Below, in pieces: positions 51,893 to 61,020 of a DNA stretch of 64,000 bases. The stretch is from Lachnospiraceae bacterium JLR.KK002. GTDB taxonomy: Bacteria; Bacillota; Clostridia; Lachnospirales; Lachnospiraceae. Each line of letters opens with the position of its first letter. Positions within the stretch are counted from its first letter, which is position 1. The position numbers were made by a program, and so were the translations under genes. Below the pieces are notes generated by a model, which had not been told where the DNA came from, did not search any database, and was given only the letters and a program-made list of their open reading frames with translations. Where the stretch lies: NCBI GenBank assembly GCA_036941025.1, contig JAYMNP010000001.1, positions 4,140,001 through 4,204,000 on the forward strand, written 5' to 3'.

Positions 51893-51965
51893 GGGATCTT
51901 AGCTCAGCTGGGAGAGCATCTGCCTTACAAGCAGAGGGTCACAGGTTCGAGCCCTGTAGGTCCCA
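51893..51965 (+). tRNA. tRNA-Val (TAC)
   Basis: GGGATCT/AGGTCCC acceptor, anticodon TAC in CTTACAA. Confidence 0.96.
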
Positions 51966-51970
51966 TTTGT

Positions 51971-52054
51971 GCCGGCGTGGCGGAACTGGCAGACGCGCAG
52001 GACTTAAAATCCTGTGGTGGCAACATCGTACCGGTTCGATTCCGGTCGCCGGCA
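51971..52054 (+). tRNA. tRNA-Leu (TAA)
   Basis: GCCGGCG/CGCCGGC acceptor, anticodon TAA in ACTTAAAAT, long variable arm. Five bases after tRNA-Val. Confidence 0.96.
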
Positions 52055-52097
52055 TTGGATGAATAGAATTTTGAAAATTTAACAGACAGATTTTATT

Positions 52098-52168
52098 GCA
52101 GATATGGTTCATTGGTAGAACGCCAGCTTCCCAAGCTGGAAAGGCGGGTTCGATTCCCGTTATCTGCT
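52098..52168 (+). tRNA. tRNA-Gly (CCC)
   Basis: GCAGATA/TATCTGC acceptor, CCAGC/GCTGG anticodon stem with loop TTCCCAA (anticodon CCC). Confidence 0.93.
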
Positions 52169-52179
52169 TTTTATTTTAC

Positions 52180-52219
52180 AGAAAATACTGAGTCACGCTA
52201 ACGTGTGAAAGTATTTTCT
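52180..52219. repeat. Palindromic repeat, copy 1
   Basis: AGAAAATACT (52180-52189) and AGTATTTTCT (52210-52219) enclose a CACG/CGTG inner stem, followed by ATAAGA. A close relative is at 56219-56257. Confidence 0.7.
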
Positions 52220-52331
52220 ATAAGAAAAACCATTATACGCAGGGTCTGTCCCGGCGAAGCGAGGGTACTTGTGCAAAGGGTTCAAGAATGAGGGGACAGA
52301 ACTGTTACGATTTTATAAGGAGGAAAAGCAT

Positions 52332-52655
52332 ATGGTAAAGCATATTGTAATGTTTAAACTGAAAGAAGAATTTAACGGGAAAACTGCCATGGAAAATGCT
52401 GCGGAAGCCAGAGCCAGGGCGGAGCGGCTGAGAGATCTGGTGCCCTCTGTGGTAAAAATGAAAGCAGTATGTAATGCTCCGGCAGCAGATGGAACCAATT
52501 ATGAGCTGGCTCTGATTTGTGACTTTCAGGATATGGAAGGGCTGAATGCATATCAGAACCATCCGGAGCATATAAAGTTTGGAGCATTTATCAGTCAGAT
52601 GCGGGAAAGCAGAGCCTGCATTGACTATGAATATGAAGCATCCGAATCTAAGTGA
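52332..52655 (+). CDS. Dabb-domain (stress-responsive alpha/beta barrel) protein
   Basis: 107 residues: MVKHIVMFKLKEEF start, then ELALICDFQDMEGLNAYQNHPEHIKFG, the standard Dabb signature with 'Y-x-x-H-P-x-H'. A small dimeric cytoplasmic protein of uncertain role. SD AAGGAGGA. Its end overlaps the convergent GH18 gene by eight bases. Confidence 0.93.
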   Translation: MVKHIVMFKLKEEFNGKTAMENAAEARARAERLRDLVPSVVKMKAVCNAPAADGTNYELALICDFQDMEGLNAYQNHPEHIKFGAFISQMRESRACIDYEYEASESK

Positions 52656-53793
52656 TGGTAAAGGTATCTGCCAGCAGCAGCCAGTTCGCCCGAAAGAGCT
52701 GCATAATCTGCCAGTAGCCCATACCGCGAAGACGGTATTCACTGACGAGGCCGAATTTGGCGGAAAGGCTTCGGACATCTTCAAACCATACTTCATGGGT
52801 GCTCCCCTCTGAGACGTAACGAAAATAAGGGGACTGCGCAGTTTCATCAAACTGAATAACAGCATTGTGGGCAATGGCAATCTGGACGGCCTGAACATTG
52901 CCGATGGTAGTGGCTTTTGAGGTACCCTGCCGGAAAGGCAGGGTCCAGTCATAGCCGTAATTGGGAATACCAAGGCTGATTTTGGAGGCCGGTATTTTTG
53001 TCAGAGCGTATTCCACGACCTGGCGGACTTTATTGAGGGGAGCCACTGCCATGGGAGGGCCATATGTGTATCCCCACTCATATGTCATCAGAAGAACGGA
53101 ATCAGCAGCTTCTCCGAGCAGTCCGTAATCCTTGCCTTCGTACAGCAGACCGGTCTGGCTGTCAGAGGTTTTGGGAGCCAGCGCCACGGAAACAGGGTAA
53201 CCCAGCTCATTTACGGCTGTCCGTATATCCCGGACAAAATTCACAAAAGGAATTTTATCTTCCGGCAGGATGTATTCAAAGTCAATGTCCACGCCTTCAA
53301 AGCCCCGTTCTGTTATCTGAGAAAGCAGATTTGCAATCAGATTCTGTTTAGCAGTTTCATTATTTACCACCTGGGAAATCAGGTAGTTGCTGAACTGTCC
53401 CGAAGGACCGAAAGGGGTCAGAGTCAGAATGGGAGCGGTGCCGGAAGATTTTGCGGCAGAAATCATGAATGAGTCATCCAGAGCAGGAGGTATCAGTTCT
53501 CCCTCTGTGGTAAATCCATAAGAGAAAATAAACAGGCTGGAAAGATAAGGAAGAGTCTGTTCCAGTACCCATCTGCTGATAAAGGGATAGGCATATCCTC
53601 CGGTGATTACTTCATAAGTTCCGGCAGATTCTGAATCCGGCTGGTTTTCCGTAGACAGAAGCAGAGCCTGCCCTACAGCCAGCGGGTAGGGGTACGGAAG
53701 CTGATTATTGTAAATAACAGACTGGGCGGAAATTCCGTGGGAGGATGCAATGGTATCCACTGTGTCACCGGGACGTACAATATAAATTTCCAT
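52648..53793 (-). CDS. LysM - GH18 hydrolase, SleL/YaaH-like
   Basis: 381 residues. N-terminal LysM (IYIVRPGDTVDTIASSHGISAQSVIYNN, about 3-30; a partial second motif is absent), then a GH18 barrel with catalytic motif GFEGVDIDFEYI (D-x-D-x-E, about 164-175), LLMTYEWGYTYGPP and ISLGIPNYGYDW. SleL-type enzymes are N-acetylglucosaminidases acting on cortex fragments at spore germination. No signal peptide, which suits a spore-coat or cortex enzyme made in the mother cell. Confidence 0.92.
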   Translation of the reverse strand: MEIYIVRPGDTVDTIASSHGISAQSVIYNNQLPYPYPLAVGQALLLSTENQPDSESAGTYEVITGGYAYPFISRWVLEQTLPYLSSLFIFSYGFTTEGELIPPALDDSFMISAAKSSGTAPILTLTPFGPSGQFSNYLISQVVNNETAKQNLIANLLSQITERGFEGVDIDFEYILPEDKIPFVNFVRDIRTAVNELGYPVSVALAPKTSDSQTGLLYEGKDYGLLGEAADSVLLMTYEWGYTYGPPMAVAPLNKVRQVVEYALTKIPASKISLGIPNYGYDWTLPFRQGTSKATTIGNVQAVQIAIAHNAVIQFDETAQSPYFRYVSEGSTHEVWFEDVRSLSAKFGLVSEYRLRGMGYWQIMQLFRANWLLLADTFTIT

Positions 53794-54229
53794 ATATGCA
53801 GAAACCCTTTTTCTTTAAAATATGAAACGGCCGGGAAAAAGTTTCCGAAGCATGTCTGCAAAATGAACATGAAAACCGGGGCGGCCGCCCGCGGTCATTG
53901 TGGAAAAGGGCCTGCAACTTATCTGGACTGCATGGTGGGGGAAGAAATGCCGGATGTGATTCTGGAAGAAATGCCGGATGTGATTCTGGAAGAAATGAGG
54001 GAAGTTGCTTCCTGGAATCTGTGCATTGCAGAAACAGCCTGTTCCTGACGTTGGAATTCCATATGGAAAAGGATGGAAAAGGATGGTCAGAATAAGGGAG
54101 AAAAGTAATGAAAAATGTGGAAATATGGTTGCAAAATGCGCAGAAAAAAGCTAAAATCTAACTAAGATTTATACAGAGGACGGGAGATGTATAAAAATAA
54201 AATGAGGAGCGGGATGGAGGATTTGTATC
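53794..54229. other. Gene-free region with a short tandem repeat
   Basis: A frame at 53863-54048 is open but has no SD and is mostly a 24-base tandem repeat (GAAGAAATGCCGGATGTGAT plus TCTG, 2.3 copies at 53941-53998). I regard it as non-coding or decayed. The promoter of the hydrogenase-like gene should lie in the A+T-rich last 150 bases. Confidence 0.5.
53941..53998 (+). repeat. 24-bp tandem repeat
   Basis: Unit GAAGAAATGCCGGATGTGAT-TCTG occurs twice and a third time in part. In frame it gives EEMPDVIL repeats. Confidence 0.8.
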
Positions 54230-56173
54230 ATGGAAATGGGTAAGTTAAATTCAGGACTGGTTTATACCAATGAAGAATGTGTTGGGTGTAATCACTGTAT
54301 TTCGGCATGTCCGGTTTTTGAGGCAAATTATTCCCTGACCAAAGATGGAAAAGACCTGATTTATGTAAACGGGGATGCATGTATCCAGTGTGGCGCATGT
54401 ATTGACGCATGTCATCATCATGCAAGGGATTTTCGTGATGATACGGAGCAGTTTCTGGAAGATTTGAAGAACGGAGAGCTCATCAGCCTTCTGGTGGCGC
54501 CTGCATTTATTGCAAATTATCCCGGACAGTACGGGAAGGTTCTGGGGTACCTGAAAAACCTGGGGGCCAGGCATATTATCAGCGTGAGTTTTGGAGCGGA
54601 TATTACCACTTGGGGGTATCTGAATTATATTACAAAATATAATTTTAACGGAGGGATTTCTCAGCCATGTCCTGCCATTGTGGATTATATTGAGAAGTAT
54701 GTGCCGGATTTGGTTCCCAAAATAGTTCCGGTGCACAGCCCCATGATGTGCGCGGCGATTTATGCGAAAAAGTATATGAATATATCGGACAAACTGGCTT
54801 TTATCGGGCCCTGTATTGCGAAGAAATCAGAGATTATGCGCCCGGATAACCGCCCGTATGTGTCTTATAATGTGACGTTCCATCATCTGATGAAAGCGTT
54901 AAAAGGCGTGAATCTGTCTTCCTGTGAGGCTGTGGATGAACTGGAATACGGCCTTGGGAGCGTATATCCCCAGCCGGGAGGATTAAAGGAAAATGTGGAA
55001 CATTTTCTGGGAAAAGATGTGATGGTACGTCAGATTGAAGGGGAAAAACATGCTTATCATTTTCTGAAAGAATACGCGAAACGCGTAAAGAGCGGGAAAC
55101 AGCTTCCCTTCATGGTGGATGCTCTGAACTGTACCAGCGGATGTCTCCACGGGACAGGCGTGGAGCCGGGGACTGTGGAAAATGACGACGTGCTGTTTGA
55201 GATTAACAACCAGAGAAATAAGGCAAAATCCGCCAGACAGGACAGGAAGAAAGATAAGAACAGCCCCTGGGGAAAATGGATTACATACGAAAAGCGGCTT
55301 GAGAATTTTAATGCTCAGTTTGCAGGACTGAAACTGGAAGATTTCATCTGTAAATATGAGAATAAAAATACGGGAGTTTCCGTAAGCGAACATCAGATAG
55401 AAGCAGGCTTTGAAGACATGAAAAAAGATACCAGGGAAAAACGTGAGATTGACTGCGGCGCCTGCGGATATGAGAGCTGCCGCCAGATGGCGGAAGCCGT
55501 TGCCATGGGCCTGAACCGGAGAGAAAACTGTATGCATTATGAGAAAAGCGCATTGCAGGAAGAACAGGAGCGGATGCGTGAGGTTACGGAGCAGTTAAAA
55601 GAATCACAGAAGAGAAAACAGATTCTGTATCAGGAAATTATGGATGATTTTCAGCAGATTAAGACAGCCATGGGAGAACTGGCAGAGGGCAACCAGTGTT
55701 CTGCTGAGGATGCCACCAGAATTGCCCAGGCAGTGGGCGGCATGTCTTCCTTTACGGAAATGCTGCGTGGCTCCATGCAGCAGGTGGTAGATGCGGTGCA
55801 GGGATACGATACCATGAATGAATCCATTATAAAAATCTCCAACCAGACCGGTATGCTGGCGTTGAATGCGGGAATTGAAGCCGCAAGAAGCGGAGAAGCC
55901 GGAAAGGGCTTTGCAGTAATAGCAAACCGTGTCCGGGATTTGTCGGAGCAGACCAAAACAGCCGTTGCCACCGGTAAGGAGCAGAGTACCATCCTGATTC
56001 CTGCCATACAGAAACTGGATGATGAAACGGTCCAGTTTGTACAGAATATTGAAAGCATCAATGAAGGGACTTCTGCTCTTGCGGCCAGCAGCCAGGAAAT
56101 AGCGGCTCAGACGGAGATGATTGATGAGGTGGTAAACCGTATGGCGGAAAAGATGAAAGAAGTCGTAGATTAA
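54230..56173 (+). CDS. [FeFe]-hydrogenase-like protein fused to a chemoreceptor signalling domain
   Basis: 647 residues. (1) Two ferredoxin clusters, CVGCNHCISACP and CIQCGACIDACH (about 17-64). (2) A hydrogenase large-subunit domain (about 85-330): the L1 region is SQPCPAIVDYI, lacking the first Cys of TSCCP; L2 is IGPCIAKKSEI; L3 is LNCTSGCLHGTG. (3) A four-Cys Fe-S motif CGACGYESCRQMA with a later CMHY (about 405-435). (4) A methyl-accepting type helical domain with NQTGMLALNAGIEAARSGEAGKGFAVIANRVRDLSEQ (about 545-580). No membrane helix. It looks like a cytoplasmic redox or H2 sensor feeding a CheA pathway or acting alone; catalysis is doubtful. Confidence 0.92.
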   Translation: MEMGKLNSGLVYTNEECVGCNHCISACPVFEANYSLTKDGKDLIYVNGDACIQCGACIDACHHHARDFRDDTEQFLEDLKNGELISLLVAPAFIANYPGQYGKVLGYLKNLGARHIISVSFGADITTWGYLNYITKYNFNGGISQPCPAIVDYIEKYVPDLVPKIVPVHSPMMCAAIYAKKYMNISDKLAFIGPCIAKKSEIMRPDNRPYVSYNVTFHHLMKALKGVNLSSCEAVDELEYGLGSVYPQPGGLKENVEHFLGKDVMVRQIEGEKHAYHFLKEYAKRVKSGKQLPFMVDALNCTSGCLHGTGVEPGTVENDDVLFEINNQRNKAKSARQDRKKDKNSPWGKWITYEKRLENFNAQFAGLKLEDFICKYENKNTGVSVSEHQIEAGFEDMKKDTREKREIDCGACGYESCRQMAEAVAMGLNRRENCMHYEKSALQEEQERMREVTEQLKESQKRKQILYQEIMDDFQQIKTAMGELAEGNQCSAEDATRIAQAVGGMSSFTEMLRGSMQQVVDAVQGYDTMNESIIKISNQTGMLALNAGIEAARSGEAGKGFAVIANRVRDLSEQTKTAVATGKEQSTILIPAIQKLDDETVQFVQNIESINEGTSALAASSQEIAAQTEMIDEVVNRMAEKMKEVVD

Positions 56174-56186
56174 TATATTTTGAAAA

Positions 56187-56217
56187 AGAATCCTGCGCGG
56201 CAGGGTTCTTTTTTTTT
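56187..56217 (+). terminator. Terminator of the hydrogenase-like gene
   Basis: AGAATCCTGC and GCAGGGTTCT around GCG, followed by a T9 run. Confidence 0.9.
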
Positions 56218-56218
56218 C

Positions 56219-56257
56219 AGGAAATACTGCGCTACGTTAATGTGTAAAATATTTCCT
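56219..56257. repeat. Palindromic repeat, copy 2
   Basis: AGGAAATACT and AATATTTCCT enclose TGCGCTACGTTAATGTGTAA, followed by GTAAGAGAAAA. Same architecture and sequence type as 52180-52219. Confidence 0.7.
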
Positions 56258-56334
56258 GTAAGAGAAAATAATTATGCGTTTCGTGCGAATGGAAGATGTC
56301 AGGAAAGGAATTTTGTTACTTTTTTATAAAAAAT

Positions 56335-56421
56335 GGAAACTTTTTTTGTTAAATTAGTTTCTTGCGATTTTTACAGCAGGATGTTACAATGGTGGAAACT
56401 AAAATAAGAAAAATAGTTTCC
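56335..56421. promoter_or_regulatory. Promoter and TetR-type operator repeats
   Basis: Promoter TTGCGA (56362-56367), 17 bases, TACAAT (56385-56390). It is flanked by two inverted repeats of the same half-site: GAAACT/AGTTTC (56335-56340, 56356-56361) and GGAAACTA/TAGTTTCC (56394-56401, 56414-56421). The arrangement suits repression by the TetR protein encoded next. Confidence 0.65.
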
Positions 56422-56517
56422 GCTTTTGTTTTATGGGACCAGGATGCTCAAAGCACCGGAATCCTTATATAAATAAAGGATTCAGAAAACAGAAGTGTGC
56501 AGGCGGGAGGAACAGGA

Positions 56518-57093
56518 ATGGAATTACAGAAAAAAATTCTGGAAGGAACGCTGGAGGTATTTAATCAGAAAGGGCTGAAATTCACCATGGATGACCTGGC
56601 CGGGCATCTGGGAACCAGTAAGAAAACCATTTACATGGTATTCCGTGATAAAGAAGCGCTGTTTCTGGCCATGGTAGATTATCTGTTTGCCACTATTAAA
56701 GAGGCAGAACAGAATGTGGTGGAAGATGAATCCGGAAATACTCTGGAAAAAATAAGAAAGATTCTGGGAGTTCTGCCGGAGGGATACAAAGATGTGGATT
56801 TCCGCCAGTTATATATGCTGAAGGAGAAGTATCCCAGGATTTATGAAAAGGTAGAGGAGCATCTGGAAACAGGCTGGGAAACCACCATTGCTTTGCTGGA
56901 GCAGGGAATGGCGGAAGGGGTCATCCGCCCCGTTCGGATTCCCATTCTGAAAATGATGCTGGAAGCATCACTGGAACAGTTTTTCCAGCGGGATGTGCTG
57001 ATACGGAACCGGATTTCCTATCAGGAAGCGTTGGACGAGGTAGTGAATATTCTGGTAGATGGCATACAACTGACTCGGGATTCACAGAAATAG
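56518..57093 (+). CDS. TetR-family regulator
   Basis: 191 residues from ATG 56518 after GGGAGGAACAGGA (a GTG at 56497 is weaker). The N-terminal HTH reads KILEGTLEVFNQKGLKFTMDDLAGHLGTSKKTIYMVFRDKEALF (about 5-48). The C-terminal ligand domain is helical. It is 95 bases upstream of the GH2 gene and may control itself through the GGAAACT repeats, and possibly the galactoside operon. Confidence 0.93.
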   Translation: MELQKKILEGTLEVFNQKGLKFTMDDLAGHLGTSKKTIYMVFRDKEALFLAMVDYLFATIKEAEQNVVEDESGNTLEKIRKILGVLPEGYKDVDFRQLYMLKEKYPRIYEKVEEHLETGWETTIALLEQGMAEGVIRPVRIPILKMMLEASLEQFFQRDVLIRNRISYQEALDEVVNILVDGIQLTRDSQK

Positions 57094-57187
57094 ATTTACG
57101 GATATTTTGTGATGGCATGTGCCGGAGATAACAGCCGTTTCGAGAGCAGGCAATTGTCTGGTTTCGGGAGGATGGAAAGGAGAAGTT

Positions 57188-59662
57188 ATGGCAGAACGGA
57201 TTTATATGAATGATGGCTGGAGATTTACAGAACATTTCAGTGAAAAACTCACGGAGGCAGGATTTGATGACAGTGCACTGGAAATCGTGCGTTTGCCTCA
57301 TACCTGCCGGGAAGTGCCTTTTCACTATTTTGACGAGGAAATTTATCAGATGGTAAGCGGTTACCGCAGGGTACTTTCTGTTCCGGAAAGCTGGAAAGGA
57401 AAGAGGGTGCTGCTGACACTGGAAGGGGCTGCCCATGAGAGCGAAGTATTTCTGAACGGAAAAAAAGTGGGGGAACACCGCTGCGGTTACACAGCATTTA
57501 CCCTGGATGTAAGTAAAAGTCTGAATTACGGAGCAGAAAATGTACTGGCAGTCAAAGTGGACAGCCGGGAAACATTGAATATTCCGCCCTTTGGCTATGT
57601 GGTGGATTATATGACTTACGGAGGGATTTACCGGGAAGTGTATCTGGATATTAAAAATCAGAATTATCTGAAAGACGTATTTGTACACAGTCAGGTGGAA
57701 ACCGGGGCGCAGCCTGAAGTACGGGCCATAACGGAGCTGGCTTTCCGTCAGGAGGCGGAAGGATGCCGTATCCGCCAGTTTATCCGGAGAAAACCCGGAA
57801 ATCCGAAGATAGATACGGAAAAAAAGCGTTCTGTATATGCGAAAGCTGAGGGAGAATACCGGAGGATTCTGGAACAGGAAGTAAGAGGAAAGAAATGGCA
57901 CACGGAATTTCCGGTAGAAGGGGTGGAACTCTGGGATATTAACCATCCTGTTCTTTATGAAATCCGGACAGAACTGGTAAAAGACGGAGAAATTCTTGAC
58001 GAATATGTGGTTACATACGGATTCCGGAAAGCAGAGTTCCGGGCAGACGGATTTTATCTGAACGACAGAAAACAGAAACTGCGGGGGCTGAACCGTCATC
58101 AGAGTTATCCCTATGTGGGCTATGCCATGCCCCGGTCCATGCAGGAAATGGATGCGGATATTCTGAAATGGGAACTGGGACTGAATGCGGTGCGTACTTC
58201 TCACTATCCCCAGTCCCATTATTTTCTGAATCGCTGCGACGAGCTGGGACTTCTGGTTTTTACCGAGATGCCGGGATGGCAGTATATTGGCGATGAAGAC
58301 TGGCAGAACCAGGCGCTGAAAAATGTGCGGGATATGGTAAGGCAATACCGGAATCATACGTCTGTTGTACTCTGGGGCGTCCGCATCAATGAATCTCAGG
58401 ATAATGACAGTTTTTACCGGAGAACCAATGCGGCGGCCCGCAAACTGGACCCATGGAGGCCCACCGGCGGCGTGCGGTTCCATAAAAAGAGCAGTCTGCT
58501 GGAAGATGTATATACTTACAATGATTTTTCCCATGACGGAACCACCGAAGGATGTGAAAAGAAATCAGCGGTTACGCCGGATTTGTCAAAAGCCTATCTT
58601 ATTTCTGAATATAACGGGCATATGTATCCCACGAAATCTTCTGACTGCGAAGAGCACAGAACCGAACATGCCATCCGGCATGGGGCGGTGCTGAATGCAG
58701 TTGCAGGCCAGAAAGATATTGCAGGCAGTTTTGGCTGGTGTATGTTCGATTACAATACCCACAGGGATTTTGGAAGCGGAGACCGCATCTGTTACCACGG
58801 TGTTATGGATATGTTCCGCAATCCCAAAATTGCGGCGGATATTTATGCCTGCCAGCAGGAGCATACCCCGGTGCTGTCCATAAGTTCTTCCATGGACATT
58901 GGGGAACATCCGGGATGCAACCGGGGAAATATCTGGATTTTTACCAACGCAGACAGTGTGCGCATGTACAAAAATGACCGTTTTATCAAAAGATATACCA
59001 GGAAAGATTCTCCTTATAAAAATCTGAAGCATGGTCCCATTCTGATAGATGATTTTATTGGTTCTGTGATGGAAGAACAGGAACATTTCCGTCCGGCTCA
59101 GGCCAAAGCACTGAAAGACGCATTAAACGCAGTTGCCCGGTATGGCCTGACCCATCTGCCCAAATCCGTTTATCTGACAGCGGCAAAGCTGCTGGCCTGG
59201 TACCATATGAAACCGGATCAGATTGTAGAACTCTACAACCGTTATGTGGGAGACTGGGGCGGCACTTCCACAGAATACCGTTTTGAAGCAGTAAAAAACG
59301 GCAAGGTGGTGAAAACCGTTATCAGGAAGCCCATGACCTCGGTTCATCTGGAAGCAAAAGCGGATCACAGAACTCTGCTGGAAGGGCAGACCTATGATGT
59401 GGCGGCAGTGAGAATCCGGGCGCTGGATGAGAATGGAAATCTTCTGAGCTTCTTTCACCAGCCGGTGCAGCTGGAAGTACAGGGAAATGCAGAACTTATC
59501 GGGCCACGCGTGATTTCCCTGCAGGGAGGCATGGGCGGAACTTATGTGAAAACTGCCGGGACTCCGGGAAAAGCGGTGTTGAAAATAAAGACTGCGCAGG
59601 CGGAAGAAGTGAATCTCATCTTTGAAATAAAAATTTCTGAGAAAGACAGGAGGAAATTATGA
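57188..59662 (+). CDS. Glycoside hydrolase family 2 protein (beta-galactosidase/glucuronidase type)
   Basis: 824 residues from ATG 57188 (MAERIYMNDGWRFTEHF), AGGAGAAGTT upstream; the 23-codon extension has no SD. Jelly-roll sugar-binding domain with VFLNGKKVGEHRCGYTAFTLDV, beta-sandwich domain, then a TIM barrel with acid/base Glu in LWGVRINESQDND and nucleophile Glu in LISEYNGHMYPTK. C-terminal Big/DUF4982-like beta domains follow. Its place before a GPH transporter and a GH36 enzyme favours beta-galactoside hydrolysis in the cytoplasm. It overlaps the transporter by ATGA. Confidence 0.93.
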   Translation: MAERIYMNDGWRFTEHFSEKLTEAGFDDSALEIVRLPHTCREVPFHYFDEEIYQMVSGYRRVLSVPESWKGKRVLLTLEGAAHESEVFLNGKKVGEHRCGYTAFTLDVSKSLNYGAENVLAVKVDSRETLNIPPFGYVVDYMTYGGIYREVYLDIKNQNYLKDVFVHSQVETGAQPEVRAITELAFRQEAEGCRIRQFIRRKPGNPKIDTEKKRSVYAKAEGEYRRILEQEVRGKKWHTEFPVEGVELWDINHPVLYEIRTELVKDGEILDEYVVTYGFRKAEFRADGFYLNDRKQKLRGLNRHQSYPYVGYAMPRSMQEMDADILKWELGLNAVRTSHYPQSHYFLNRCDELGLLVFTEMPGWQYIGDEDWQNQALKNVRDMVRQYRNHTSVVLWGVRINESQDNDSFYRRTNAAARKLDPWRPTGGVRFHKKSSLLEDVYTYNDFSHDGTTEGCEKKSAVTPDLSKAYLISEYNGHMYPTKSSDCEEHRTEHAIRHGAVLNAVAGQKDIAGSFGWCMFDYNTHRDFGSGDRICYHGVMDMFRNPKIAADIYACQQEHTPVLSISSSMDIGEHPGCNRGNIWIFTNADSVRMYKNDRFIKRYTRKDSPYKNLKHGPILIDDFIGSVMEEQEHFRPAQAKALKDALNAVARYGLTHLPKSVYLTAAKLLAWYHMKPDQIVELYNRYVGDWGGTSTEYRFEAVKNGKVVKTVIRKPMTSVHLEAKADHRTLLEGQTYDVAAVRIRALDENGNLLSFFHQPVQLEVQGNAELIGPRVISLQGGMGGTYVKTAGTPGKAVLKIKTAQAEEVNLIFEIKISEKDRRKL

Positions 59663-61020
59663 AATTAACAGGCAGAGAAAAAGTATCGTATGGTCTGGGA
59701 GCAGTGGGAAAAGATATGGTTTATATGCTTTCAGCCAGCTACGTTTTGTATTATTATCAGGATATTCTGGGAGTCAGTGCCATTGCCATGGGGATGATTC
59801 TGCTGGCAGCCCGTATCTTCGATGCATTTAACGATCCTGTTATGGGAGTAATTGTGGCCAGAACCAGAACACCATGGGGAAAGTTCCGTCCGTGGCTGCT
59901 GGCCGGAACATTGCTGAATGCAGCAGTGCTGTACCTGATGTTTTCCGCCCCGCCTTCTCTGGAAGGCAGCGGTCTTGTGGCTTATGCGGCAGCTGCTTAT
60001 GTGGTGTGGGGTGTGACGTATACCATGATGGACATTCCTTACTGGTCCATGATTCCGGCCTTTACCCGGAGCGGAAAAGAGCGGGAGGGCCTCTCCACAC
60101 TGGCCCGTTCCTGCGCCGGCGTGGGTTCTGCGATCATTACGATTATTACCATGCTGTGCGTGCCTTTGCTGGGAAAAGGAAATGAACGTCTGGGATTTCA
60201 GAGATTTGCGCTGCTCATAGCAGTGTTGTTTGTGATATTTATTTTGATTACCTGTATCAATATCCGGGAAAAATCCACGGTGGATGTGGAATCTCCGGGC
60301 GTGGGCCAGATGTTCCGCGCACTGGTACAGAATGACCAGGCAATGACCGTGGTATTTACCATTGTACTGATAAACTGCTCCATTTATATTACCTCCAATC
60401 TGGTGATTTATTTCTTTAAGTATGATTTTGGCGGCCCCGACTGGAATAGCAGTTACACCCTGTTCAATACGTTTGGAGGAGCCATACAGATTTTGTCCAT
60501 GATGCTGTTTTTCCCCCTGCTTCGGAAGCTGCTCAGCGCCATACAGGTGTTTTATATCAGTTTTTTCATGGCTGTTGCCGGATATGCAGTGCTGCTGATT
60601 CTGTCTTTTACCAGCATGTCCAGTGTGTATTTGCTGTTTATTCCGGGATTTTTTATTTTTGCGGCCAATGGTATGCTGTCGGTGCTGACCACCGTATTTC
60701 TGGCCAACACGGTGGATTACGGGGAATGGAAAAATCACAGAAGAGACGAGAGCGTGATTTTCTCCATGCAGACCTTTGTGGTGAAACTGGCTTCCGGTGT
60801 GGCGGCTCTGATAGCATCAGTCTGCCTGTCAGTCTGCAATCTGAGTAATGATACTTCGCTGGAAACGGAAACGGCCGCGGCTTCTTCCGTGGCGGGGCTG
60901 CGCATGACCATGACAGTAGTTCCCATTGCAGGGCTTTTACTTGCATTGCTGCTGTTTCGGAAAAAGTATATCCTTACGGATGAAAAGATGGAAGAGATAT
61001 CCGGGAGGAGCTTATCATGA
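59659..61020 (+). CDS. GPH-family sugar:cation symporter (MelB-like)
   Basis: 453 residues with about twelve membrane segments. Family features: YYYQDILGVSAIAMGMILLAARIFDAFNDPVMGVIVARTRTPWGKFRPWLL near the N-terminus (the D-x-x-x-D-P motif for cation/sugar binding), and TMMDIPYWSMIPAFT (about 118-132). It imports a galactoside or glucuronide with Na+ or H+. Overlaps both neighbours by four bases, giving a tightly coupled operon. Confidence 0.95.
   Translation: MKLTGREKVSYGLGAVGKDMVYMLSASYVLYYYQDILGVSAIAMGMILLAARIFDAFNDPVMGVIVARTRTPWGKFRPWLLAGTLLNAAVLYLMFSAPPSLEGSGLVAYAAAAYVVWGVTYTMMDIPYWSMIPAFTRSGKEREGLSTLARSCAGVGSAIITIITMLCVPLLGKGNERLGFQRFALLIAVLFVIFILITCINIREKSTVDVESPGVGQMFRALVQNDQAMTVVFTIVLINCSIYITSNLVIYFFKYDFGGPDWNSSYTLFNTFGGAIQILSMMLFFPLLRKLLSAIQVFYISFFMAVAGYAVLLILSFTSMSSVYLLFIPGFFIFAANGMLSVLTTVFLANTVDYGEWKNHRRDESVIFSMQTFVVKLASGVAALIASVCLSVCNLSNDTSLETETAAASSVAGLRMTMTVVPIAGLLLALLLFRKKYILTDEKMEEISGRSLS

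Noticed and set aside
53863..54048. Open frame with EEMPDVIL repeats
   Set aside because: It has no SD, and about a third of it is a short tandem DNA repeat; listed only as a repeat.
56921..58534. 537-codon minus-strand frame opposite TetR and GH2 genes
   Set aside because: It is antisense to two genes with clear domains and catalytic motifs; no SD and no recognisable domain.
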